6,632 nucleotides of DNA from Gemmataceae bacterium (lineage in GTDB: Bacteria > Planctomycetota > Planctomycetia > Gemmatales > Gemmataceae). Below, piece after piece: positions 1 through 5,710 of this stretch. Where the stretch lies: positions 1 to 6,632 of the forward strand of contig JANWVS010000123.1 in NCBI GenBank assembly GCA_025056835.1, in the 5' to 3' direction. The first letter of the stretch is position 1. Each line of letters opens with the position of its first letter. Under the pieces are notes generated by a model. It had not been told where the DNA came from. It searched no databases and was given only the letters and a program-made list of their open reading frames with translations. The translations under genes and the position numbers were made by a program.

Positions 1-185
1 ATGCCGGGCACATAGGGGTAGGCACTGCGAGCCTGCCCGACTTCGCCGACGACGCGCAGCCAGGTTTGGTGGCATTCGCAAGTTCGCTCCCAGCCGAGGT
101 GAAGCGCGGGAAAAACGGCGCCGAGGCCGACGAACGCGCTCATCGCCGCCGCCGCCCGCCACTGGCGCTTCCAGAGTAACAGCGG
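1..185 (-). pseudogene. Continuation of the GT87 glycosyltransferase frame beyond the TGA, cut by the window edge
   Basis: Directly after the TGA at 186-188, the same minus-strand frame runs open for 61 codons to the window edge. It begins PLLLWKRQWRAAAAM, which is the hydrophobic-then-basic pattern expected after the KvtP signature in GT87 proteins, and later gives WERTCECHQTWLRVVGEV. Codons stay GC-ending, as in the upstream part. No frame change is needed to join the two halves, so a single nonsense substitution or a sequencing error explains the break better than an indel. TGA also ends other genes here (1407-1409, 1865-1867, 2975-2977), so general reassignment of TGA is unlikely. I call it a probable pseudogene fragment, with an assembly error as the main alternative. 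Confidence 0.55.
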
Positions 186-740
186 TCAGCACAAGATCGG
201 CGTGACCTTGTAGTGCGCGGCCCAGGCCAGGAAAAAGCCAGCCAGGACGGCCCAACCTTGGACCAGGCACCACGCCGCCGCGCTGAACAGGAACAACAAG
301 AACAATTGCAAGCCGCACTCGTCGAGATCGCGAACGACGTAGGCCCAATACAGCCCAAGGGTCAACAAACCGGCAGCCAGGGCGGCTGGGCTGGGCGTCG
401 CGGCACCGGGTTCGGACAAGCGGGACCATATCCGCCAGCTCGCTGCCAGGGCAGCCAGCGCCAGCAAGTAGCAAACGGCCCGGGTCGGGCGATTGGGCAA
501 CACGGCCAACGCGGCATTCATCATGATCCGCGACACCGGATAGGTCACGTTGCCGGTGGCATAAGGTTCCCCGGCGAGAAAAGCCGCGCCGCTGCGCCGG
601 TGATAATTAAAATCGTTGCGCCGGACCACGATCGCGAAATAGGCCTCAACTGTGAACAGCACAATCACCAAGGCTGCCGCCGTGGCGAGAAAACGCGGTG
701 CAGCGTACCATGGACCCGACGATAACGGCCTCGGATTCAT
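186..740 (-). CDS. GT87/DUF2029-family membrane glycosyltransferase, N-terminal part ended by an in-frame TGA
   Basis: The 184-residue product is polytopic. A hydrophobic segment at about 17-39 is followed by an outward loop with D43-F-N-Y and then GEPYA near 57-61; this matches the GT-C fold layout in which an acidic residue after the first helix is catalytic. A YPVSR segment at 67-71 leads into a second helix, with further helices near 88-102, 119-136, 144-160 and 163-175. The sequence HYKVTP (176-181) fits the 'KvtP' signature of GT87 enzymes, which usually transfer a sugar from a polyprenyl-phosphate carrier on the outer membrane face. Family members are about 400 residues, so this is under half a protein. 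The ATG at 740 has no clear Shine-Dalgarno sequence. The TGA at 186-188 comes just after HYKVTPILC, and the same frame continues to look like the family beyond it. Family assignment is fairly secure; substrate is unknown. Confidence 0.72.
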   Translation of the reverse strand: MNPRPLSSGPWYAAPRFLATAAALVIVLFTVEAYFAIVVRRNDFNYHRRSGAAFLAGEPYATGNVTYPVSRIMMNAALAVLPNRPTRAVCYLLALAALAASWRIWSRLSEPGAATPSPAALAAGLLTLGLYWAYVVRDLDECGLQLFLLFLFSAAAWCLVQGWAVLAGFFLAWAAHYKVTPILC

Positions 741-808
741 GGACGGCAGCGTACCAGATCGACCGATCGGGTGAAAGACCGGCTCGACTCGCCTTGGCCG
801 AAGGCTTT

Positions 809-817
809 TGCTATACT
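809..817 (+). promoter_or_regulatory. Extended -10 promoter for the secreted-protein operon
   Basis: TGCTATACT is an extended -10 element (TGn followed by TATACT at 812-817, five of six matches to the consensus). At 17 bp spacing the -35 position (789-794) reads TCGCCT and is poor, as is common for extended -10 promoters. The start of transcription would be near 824, giving a leader of about 88 nt before the ATG at 912. Confidence 0.5.
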
Positions 818-895
818 TTGGGGAAGCCGGGGGTTTCAGGCCCCGCAGCAGGAACCTGTAACAACATCGGGAGGCCTCACCGTCCGCAGGGGGCG

Positions 896-904
896 AGGGA
901 GGAG
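896..904 (+). promoter_or_regulatory. Strong Shine-Dalgarno sequence fixing the start at 912
   Basis: AGGGAGGAG lies 7 nt before the ATG at 912. The reading frame is open upstream to 771, but only the 912 start puts a clean signal peptide at the N-terminus, and this ribosome binding site agrees with it. Confidence 0.75.
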
Positions 905-911
905 TAATTTC

Positions 912-1409
912 ATGCGCGTGGCTTGGGTTGGCGTGGCGGTCATGGCGGCGTTGCTGGCTTCGGGGTGTGCGTCGGAAACGCGAGATGCCGCCGTCGCGTC
1001 GGTATTAAGCCATGTCAAGAACGCCCGCAATCGCATCGATCGTGCCAAGTCCGATCTCGAAGTAGCCCTGGAAAAGGCAGAAAAGGCCGATCCGAAGAAG
1101 ATCGACATGGAAGACCTCAAGGACGCCCTCAAGGAAATCAAAGGGCTGAAGGACGACGCGGAGAAGATGCAGCGGGAAAAACTGCGGATCGACGCGATGA
1201 GTCCGCCCACCGACGAGGAAAGGGCCGACCTCGCGCAGCGGTATCAGCGGGCGGTGGCCGAGGCGCTTGATGGCATGCAAAAAGCCCGCGCGGAATTGGA
1301 ACAAGCCGTTCAACGGGCCGAGAAACTCGACCCGGCGGCCGGGGCCAAGATCCGCAATGAGTTGACGGAAGCCGAGAGCGGGTTTGCCACGCTGGCGCGC
1401 CGGCGCTGA
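912..1409 (+). CDS. Small helical lipoprotein of unknown function
   Basis: 165 residues. The N-terminus has an arginine at position 2, a hydrophobic core at about 3-15 and a lipobox-like ASGC (16-19), so Cys19 is the likely lipidated residue and the protein is expected to be anchored to a membrane facing the periplasm. The mature part is almost all predicted helix, rich in Ala, Glu, Lys, Arg and Asp, with no recognised catalytic motif. Residues 42-61 and 122-141 resemble each other closely (9 of 20 identical without gaps, both ending in AEK-x-DP), suggesting an internal repeat 80 residues apart. PPTDEER (98-104) followed by L107 and Y111 matches a motif in the next gene. It is the first gene after the extended -10 promoter. 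I do not recognise a named family; a structural or coiled-coil envelope protein is an inference. Confidence 0.8.
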   Translation: MRVAWVGVAVMAALLASGCASETRDAAVASVLSHVKNARNRIDRAKSDLEVALEKAEKADPKKIDMEDLKDALKEIKGLKDDAEKMQREKLRIDAMSPPTDEERADLAQRYQRAVAEALDGMQKARAELEQAVQRAEKLDPAAGAKIRNELTEAESGFATLARRR

Positions 1410-1447
1410 GGCGCGGGCCGGCGACGGAGCGGAGGGTCGGGGGCGAT

Positions 1448-1867
1448 ATGCGAACTTTTCTAACGGCGGTCGTCGGTTGGGCGTTGGTAACCGGGGCGCG
1501 GGCTGTCGGCGAAGAAAAGAAGGGTGAAGAAAAGAAACTGACGCACGACGCCGTCGTCAGGAACATGCTCGACGCGATCGAGTCGATTACCCGGACGTTG
1601 ACGACGGTCACCGATCAGGAATCTGCCGCGGCCGCCAAGGGAGAATTGGCGAAAATCGCCAAGGAGTGGCTGGCGCTGCGGGCCGCCGCCGAGAAGCTGC
1701 CGCCGCCGCCGCGCGAGGAAAAAGACCGGCTGGAGAAAGAATACAAGGGAAAGATCGAGGCCGCCCAACTGAAGCTGGCGGCTGAGGTTGCCCGTGTCCG
1801 TAATGTCCCCGGTGGGTTAGAGGCGCTGCAAGAAATTCGCAGCGTCCTGACCAGACCGAAGTCGTGA
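1448..1867 (+). CDS. Small secreted helical protein of unknown function
   Basis: 139 residues. A Sec signal peptide is clear: R2, a hydrophobic core at about 4-15, and a type I cleavage site after ARA (17-19). The mature protein starts with a very charged lysine/glutamate stretch and continues as helix. V54-T-D-Q-E-S-A-A (to 61) resembles a stretch in the third gene of the group. A proline run at 85-88, then R-E-E-K (89-92), L95 and Y99, matches the first gene with the same spacing. The ATG at 1448 is preceded by GGAGGG (1431-1436) at a somewhat long 11-nt spacing. The gap to the upstream gene is 38 nt, so co-transcription is likely. With no lipobox cysteine it should be free in the periplasm or exported. 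It resembles a style of small secreted protein that recurs in planctomycetes, but the function is unknown. Confidence 0.8.
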   Translation: MRTFLTAVVGWALVTGARAVGEEKKGEEKKLTHDAVVRNMLDAIESITRTLTTVTDQESAAAAKGELAKIAKEWLALRAAAEKLPPPPREEKDRLEKEYKGKIEAAQLKLAAEVARVRNVPGGLEALQEIRSVLTRPKS

Positions 1868-1882
1868 CGTCAGCCTAGGGGT

Positions 1883-1888
1883 GGAGGT
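1883..1888 (+). promoter_or_regulatory. Shine-Dalgarno sequence favouring the ATG at 1893
   Basis: GGAGGT is a perfect anti-Shine-Dalgarno match 4 nt before the ATG at 1893. An alternative GTG start at 1881 would place this site inside the coding region and would add four residues ahead of the signal peptide, so 1893 is preferred. Confidence 0.65.
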
Positions 1889-1892
1889 TGTC

Positions 1893-2696
1893 ATGGGGGC
1901 GCGTCGTTGGCTCATGCTCGGCGTGCTGGTGTTTTGTGCGTCCGGCTGCGTCGACAGCATGCCGGTGGCCTTGCGCGATTGGTATAACGTCCAGCACGAA
2001 TTTCTCGACACTATGACGTGGGTCGTCGATGAAGATTCTGCGGCGCGTTACAACGCCACCATCAAGGACCGCGTCCGCCCCAAGGAAAACGCCATCAAGG
2101 AACGCCGCGATAAAATCGTCAACGCGACGTACGGCGCCGACGACAAAAAGAAGCTGGTCGCCCAAATTTTGGAACTTAAGACGAAGACGCTGAAGGCAGA
2201 AATCGACTCGCTCGACGTCCGCCTCCGGCAGCAACAGCATCGGATTCGCAAGATCCTTGTCAAACTTGCCTGGGACAAAGCCGAGGAAATGAAGCGGTCG
2301 ACGGATCGCGAATTTGAAGTCAATGCGGCCGAGATCTGGAAAGAACTATCGAACTTGGAATTGCCGGCCGAGTTTGCGGCACCGGAAGGGGGCGGCGGCG
2401 GGCTGACGCCTCCCGGCGGCGGCATGGTCGGCATGCCGGGCATGCCGACGATGCCGGGACCGGGGGGCCCCCAAGGGGGCGGTCCTCAAGGCGGCGGCGA
2501 TGCATCCACCCCCAAGAGCGAAGTTGATCCCAACGCCAACGTGAATTTGTCCTTGTTCATCGTCTGCCGGCCGCGCGGCGGCGGCCAGTGGGAACCCAAC
2601 CAGGTCATTTGGAAAAGCGGTCGGACCATCGTCCCCACGCCCTTGCGCGTGCCCAAGGACAACGGAATTGACATCACACCGACCACGTACCAGTAA
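1893..2696 (+). CDS. Lipoprotein with helical N-terminal region, Gly/Met/Pro-rich linker and short C-terminal domain
   Basis: 267 residues from the ATG at 1893. The signal has R4-R5, a hydrophobic core and a lipobox-like ASGC (16-19), in the same positions as in the first gene of the group, so Cys19 is the likely lipidation site. Residues about 25-160 are helical and highly charged, possibly coiled coil; V44-V-D-E-D-S-A-A (to 51) resembles the second gene. Residues 166-202 are low complexity, rich in Gly, Pro and Met, with GMPGMPTMPG and a GPQGG doublet. Residues 204-267 look like a small beta-rich domain (NLSLFIVCRPRGGGQW, then a second half ending PTTYQ). The stop lies 11 nt before the next ATG. 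The architecture suggests a membrane-tethered helical body joined by a flexible linker to a terminal domain. No enzyme motif is seen and the function is unknown. Confidence 0.82.
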   Translation: MGARRWLMLGVLVFCASGCVDSMPVALRDWYNVQHEFLDTMTWVVDEDSAARYNATIKDRVRPKENAIKERRDKIVNATYGADDKKKLVAQILELKTKTLKAEIDSLDVRLRQQQHRIRKILVKLAWDKAEEMKRSTDREFEVNAAEIWKELSNLELPAEFAAPEGGGGGLTPPGGGMVGMPGMPTMPGPGGPQGGGPQGGGDASTPKSEVDPNANVNLSLFIVCRPRGGGQWEPNQVIWKSGRTIVPTPLRVPKDNGIDITPTTYQ

Positions 2697-2707
2697 GAGG
2701 TGCAACC

Positions 2708-2908
2708 ATGAGTGCGGAATCGGCCGATCGCCAGCAGCAGAAGGTGCGTGAGTTCATGAGCCTTTTGCCGTTGACGCTGGCCGTCGCCGGCCTGCCCGAT
2801 TGCGAACCAGGCCGGCACTTCAACGAAGGCCAAATGGATGCCCGGGCGACCACGATCAAAGCGGCCTACAAAATCGCCCGACAAATCGTTCACGACATCG
2901 CCAAGTAG
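2708..2908 (+). CDS. Small conserved-looking hypothetical protein
   Basis: 66 residues with no signal peptide and no cysteine pair; predicted mostly helical. A polar N-terminus (QQQKVREF at 9-16) leads into an amphipathic LLPLTLAVAGLP segment (19-30), then a PGRHFNEGQM stretch (34-43) and a C-terminal helix to residue 66. GAGGT (2697-2701) lies 6 nt before the ATG, and the preceding stop is 11 nt upstream, so it is very probably translated from the same message as the three exported proteins. Coding reality is supported by the ribosome binding site, the tight spacing and the balanced composition. I have the impression of similar small proteins in planctomycetes but cannot name a family. It is expected to be cytoplasmic, unlike its neighbours. 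Confidence 0.7.
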   Translation: MSAESADRQQQKVREFMSLLPLTLAVAGLPDCEPGRHFNEGQMDARATTIKAAYKIARQIVHDIAK

Positions 2909-2942
2909 CCGCGGGACAGCGGCCGCGCCGGGGACGCCGGCG
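2908..2942. terminator. Pair of GC-rich hairpins between convergent genes
   Basis: Two inverted repeats sit between the stop of the small plus-strand gene and the end of acpS. The first is GCCGC (2908-2912) with GCGGC (2919-2923) and a 6-nt loop. The second is CGCCGG (2926-2931) with CCGGCG (2937-2942) and a 5-nt loop. Neither has a following T-run on either strand, so intrinsic termination is possible but unproven. Confidence 0.25.
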
Positions 2943-2974
2943 GCAGCCCAGCGCCGTGTGGGCTTCGCCGATCC

Positions 2975-3361
2975 TCAATCGCGCGACGCAGCCAGGGCGA
3001 AAGCGGTCGCATAAGCCCGACAATGGGAAATGGACAGCCACCATTGCGTGATGCGCATCTGCTCGGCGATCTCCCGAGCCGCGCCCGTCAAGACGACCCG
3101 CGGCGTCCCCTCGAAAGTGTTTTGCACTTCCACGTCGGTCCAGTTGATCCCTTTCTGCCAGCCGGTACCGAGGCACTTGAGCACGGCCTCTTTCGCCGCC
3201 CACCGGCCCGCGAAGTGTTCGGTCGCGTGCTTCCGCGCCTGACAATAACGCATCTCCTGCGGGGTGAAGACCCTCTCCAAGAACTGCTCGCCGTGCTTCT
3301 CGATCATTTGTCCGATCCGGAGGCATTCGACGATGTCGGTGCCGACGCCGATGATGGTCAT
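2975..3361 (-). CDS. acpS: Holo-[acyl-carrier-protein] synthase
   Basis: 128 residues, the usual AcpS length. The enzyme moves the 4'-phosphopantetheine group from coenzyme A to a serine of apo-ACP, which activates ACP for fatty acid synthesis in the cytoplasm. The N-terminus carries GVGTDIVE (5-12) with the Mg-binding Asp9. Next come FLERVFTPQE (27-36) and the signature FAGRWAAKEA (50-59) with Glu58 as the second metal ligand and Lys62 following, then WTDVEV (74-79) and the C-terminal SISH (110-113) with alternating alanines. The ATG at 3361 has AGGAG 7 nt upstream and places GVGTDIVE where the family expects it; longer upstream starts in the same frame are rejected. It converges on the four-gene group and diverges from pcrA. 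All key residues are present, so it should be active. Confidence 0.96.
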   Translation of the reverse strand: MTIIGVGTDIVECLRIGQMIEKHGEQFLERVFTPQEMRYCQARKHATEHFAGRWAAKEAVLKCLGTGWQKGINWTDVEVQNTFEGTPRVVLTGAAREIAEQMRITQWWLSISHCRAYATAFALAASRD

Positions 3362-3388
3362 AATCGCTCTCCTGCGTCGCTGCGGACC

Positions 3389-3418
3389 ATGATAGCAATT
3401 CGCGGTAATTCCTGTAGA
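3389..3418 (-). promoter_or_regulatory. Probable acpS promoter
   Basis: Read on the minus strand, TCTACA (3413-3418, four of six matches to -35) is followed after 18 bp by TATCAT (3389-3394), with TGC directly ahead forming an extended -10. It sits 28 bp upstream of the acpS ATG. Its -35 overlaps the -10 candidate for pcrA on the other strand. Confidence 0.4.
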
Positions 3419-3420
3419 AT
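3413..3420 (+). promoter_or_regulatory. Possible pcrA -10 element
   Basis: TAGAAT (3415-3420) matches five of six -10 positions and is preceded directly by TG. The -35 position at 17 bp (3392-3397, ATAGCA) is weak. It would start transcription near 3427, about 31 nt before the helicase start. Confidence 0.35.
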
Positions 3421-3445
3421 GTTTCCAGGAGCAAGGCCCAGCCCT

Positions 3446-3451
3446 GGGGAG
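3446..3451 (+). promoter_or_regulatory. Shine-Dalgarno sequence for pcrA
   Basis: GGGGAG lies 6 nt before the ATG at 3458 and 3 nt before an adjacent in-frame ATG at 3455. Spacing favours 3458, although both give nearly the same protein. Confidence 0.5.
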
Positions 3452-3457
3452 CGCATG

Positions 3458-5692
3458 ATGCCCGACAGTTTCTTGGACGACCTCACTGCCGCGCAGCGTG
3501 AGGCGGTGACGCACGTCGATGGACCGTTGCTCGTGCTTGCCGGGCCTGGTTCCGGAAAGACCCGTGTTATCACCTTCCGAATCGTTCATCTGCTGCGCCA
3601 CGGCGTTCGTCCGTGGCAAATCCTGGCGCTCACCTTCACCAATAAAGCCGCCGGCGAAATGAAGCAACGCGTCGACCGCCTTGCGCCGGACAACCGCGTG
3701 TGGATCAGCACCTTCCACAGCCTAGGAGTGCGCCTGCTGCGGCACTACGCCGACCGTCTCGGCCTCGATCGCAATTTCACCATCTACGACCAGGCCGACC
3801 GCGTCCGCATGGTCAAGAGCGCGATCGAATCTTGCGGCATCGACAACGTTCGTTTCACACCGGAGACGATTCAGACTGCGATCAGCAAGGCTAAGAATCA
3901 GCTCTTGCTGCCCGCGCGTTACGCCGCCAAGGCCAACGATTTTTTCTCGCAGGTCGTGGCCCAGGTGTACGCGGCCTACGAAAAGAAAATGCGCGATGCC
4001 AACGCCCTCGACTTCGATGACCTGCTGCTCTGGCCGGCCTTGGCGTTGCAAAACGATGCTGAACTTCGCGCCGAACTGGACGCCCGCTTCCGGTACGTGT
4101 TGGTCGACGAATATCAGGACACGAATCAAGCCCAATACGAGATTGCCAAGGGCCTCTCGCAGGATTTCCCGAACCTGTGCGTCGTCGGCGATCCGGATCA
4201 GTCGATCTACAAATGGCGCGGCGCGGATCTCCGCAACATTCTCGACTTTGAAAAAGACTTTCCCAACGCCCGCGTCGTGACCCTGACCGAAAACTTTCGC
4301 AGCACCAAGGCGATCCTGGCCGCTGCCGACGGCCTCATCGCCCACAACGTGAAGCGCAAGGCGAAAACGCTCGTCACCGCCAACCAGGCCGGCAAACCAG
4401 TCGCCACGCTGTTGTTTGAAACCGGGGTCGATGAAGCCGAACAAATCGCCGCGCGGATCCAAGCCGAATTGGCCGCCGGCCGACGCCACTACCGCGATTT
4501 TGCCGTTCTCGTCCGCATCACTGCTCTGACGCGCGGTTTGGAAACGGCTTTTCTCCGCCAGCGCGTGCCGTTCCAAATTGTTCGCGGCCTGGCCTTCTTC
4601 GAGCGTAAAGAAAACAAGGACGTCCTCGCCTACCTGCGCCTGTTGCTCAATCCCCGCGACGACATCTCGTTTTTGCGGATCGTCAATGAACCGGCCCGCG
4701 GCATCGGCAAAACTTCACTGGACCACTTGCAACGCTATGCCGAACCACGGCAACTGTCCCTGCACGACGCCGCCGTGGCGGTTGAGAAAATTCCCGAGAT
4801 CAAGGGGAAAGCGGCCGCCGGTTTGCGCAACTTCATTCGCCTGATGCACGACTTGCGGTCTCTGCTCGAGCACGCACCGGATGAAGTCATCCGCGCGGTG
4901 CTGGAACGCTCCGGCTACTTGGAGGCCCTGGCAGCCAGCGACGACCGAGAAGACGAAGACCGCGTCGGCAACGTCAAGGAACTCATCACCGCGGCTCACC
5001 AGTTTCATCAGGAGGACCCCAACCGGACCCTGGCGGACTTCCTCGAAAACATCACTCTGGCCAGCGACGTCGATAGTTGGGACGATAAACAGAACTGCGT
5101 CGCGGTCATGACGCTGCACGCCGCCAAGGGCCTGGAGTTTCCCGTCGTTTACTTGCTGGCCTGTGAGCAAGGCATCCTGCCTCACGAGCGCAGCCTCAAC
5201 CAGGACGAGGAACTGGAAGAAGAGCGGCGCCTGGCGTTTGTCGGCATGACGCGAGCCAAGGAGGAACTTTATTTGACGCACTGCCGCCTTCGAGAATTCC
5301 GGGGACAGACCAACTACCAGATACCGAGTATGTTCCTCGATGAATTGCCCGCCAGCGTTGCCTTCGAAGACCTTTCCGCCAGCGGCAGCGGCGGACCGAA
5401 GGCGCTGGACCGCTGGCGCAGCGGTCTGGCTACCGCCAGCCGAGGCTGGTATGAGACCGGCGAATTTGCCGCCCGTTCCGCCGCGACTAAGCCGCGGGCG
5501 GCCGCCGCGACCGCCGACGCCGCCGTCTACCGCGAAGGCATGCTCGTGCAACACGAGACCTACGGCGTCGGTCGCGTCACGTCCGTGACCGGCCATGGCG
5601 CCCTGCGAAAAGTCAAAATCCACTTCCGCCAAAGCGGCGAACGAACGTTTCTGGCCGATAAGGCGCGTTTAACGGTTGTGGCCAAGGAATAG
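3458..5692 (+). CDS. pcrA: ATP-dependent 3'-5' DNA helicase, PcrA/UvrD type (superfamily 1A)
   Basis: 744 residues, the normal length for PcrA/UvrD. These helicases translocate 3' to 5' on single-stranded DNA, act in nucleotide-excision and mismatch repair, and clear RNA polymerase and recombinase from DNA. Seen in order: Q-motif LTAAQREAV with Q13; Walker A AGPGSGKT (28-35); motif Ia LTFTNKAAGEMKQR; TFHSLGVRLLR; Walker B VDEYQD (216-221); motif III GDPDQSIYKWRG (244-255); motif IV ENFRST; motif V TLHAAKGLEF (552-561); motif VI with FVGMTRA (594-600) and the arginine finger R599. The C-terminus (691-744) has GMLVQHETYGVGRV, the Tudor-like module that binds RNA polymerase in PcrA/UvrD; a low-complexity Ala/Arg linker precedes it. 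The frame is open upstream to 3023, antisense to acpS, but family alignment and the ribosome binding site set the start at 3458. PcrA is preferred over Rep because of the C-terminal module. Confidence 0.95.
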   Translation: MPDSFLDDLTAAQREAVTHVDGPLLVLAGPGSGKTRVITFRIVHLLRHGVRPWQILALTFTNKAAGEMKQRVDRLAPDNRVWISTFHSLGVRLLRHYADRLGLDRNFTIYDQADRVRMVKSAIESCGIDNVRFTPETIQTAISKAKNQLLLPARYAAKANDFFSQVVAQVYAAYEKKMRDANALDFDDLLLWPALALQNDAELRAELDARFRYVLVDEYQDTNQAQYEIAKGLSQDFPNLCVVGDPDQSIYKWRGADLRNILDFEKDFPNARVVTLTENFRSTKAILAAADGLIAHNVKRKAKTLVTANQAGKPVATLLFETGVDEAEQIAARIQAELAAGRRHYRDFAVLVRITALTRGLETAFLRQRVPFQIVRGLAFFERKENKDVLAYLRLLLNPRDDISFLRIVNEPARGIGKTSLDHLQRYAEPRQLSLHDAAVAVEKIPEIKGKAAAGLRNFIRLMHDLRSLLEHAPDEVIRAVLERSGYLEALAASDDREDEDRVGNVKELITAAHQFHQEDPNRTLADFLENITLASDVDSWDDKQNCVAVMTLHAAKGLEFPVVYLLACEQGILPHERSLNQDEELEEERRLAFVGMTRAKEELYLTHCRLREFRGQTNYQIPSMFLDELPASVAFEDLSASGSGGPKALDRWRSGLATASRGWYETGEFAARSAATKPRAAAATADAAVYREGMLVQHETYGVGRVTSVTGHGALRKVKIHFRQSGERTFLADKARLTVVAKE

Positions 5693-5698
5693 CTGCGT

Positions 5699-5702
5699 GG
5701 AG
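5699..5702 (+). promoter_or_regulatory. Shine-Dalgarno sequence deciding the start at 5711
   Basis: GGAG lies 8 nt before the ATG at 5711. The alternative TTG start at 5705 would leave only 2 nt of spacing, so the ATG is preferred. Confidence 0.5.
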
Positions 5703-5710
5703 CTTTGCCG

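Noticed and set aside
1..188. TGA reassigned as a sense codon throughout the genome
   Set aside because: TGA is the natural stop for three other genes in the window, whose ends fit family length or gene spacing.
213..725. 170-codon open frame on the plus strand opposite the glycosyltransferase
   Set aside because: Its translation is Gln/Gly/Arg-rich with no family resemblance, while the minus strand gives a clear polytopic membrane protein.
741..780. Possible minus-strand promoter TTTCAC-17 bp-TACGCT for the glycosyltransferase
   Set aside because: Only about half of the positions match at each element, which is expected by chance.
771..911. Upstream extension of the first lipoprotein frame
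   Set aside because: It would bury the signal peptide and cover the promoter; the strong Shine-Dalgarno sequence at 896-904 points to 912.
3023..3457. Upstream extension of the helicase frame by about 145 codons
   Set aside because: It is antisense to the well-supported acpS gene, shows no helicase motif, and the family N-terminus and ribosome binding site fit the start at 3458.
3362..3718. Longer acpS start within the same minus-strand frame
   Set aside because: The added sequence runs into the pcrA coding region and pushes GVGTDIVE away from its normal N-terminal place.
3722..5632. Two long minus-strand open frames (284 and 305 codons) opposite pcrA
   Set aside because: They are antisense shadows of a GC-rich gene; no ribosome binding sites or motifs, and the plus strand has the complete helicase motif set.
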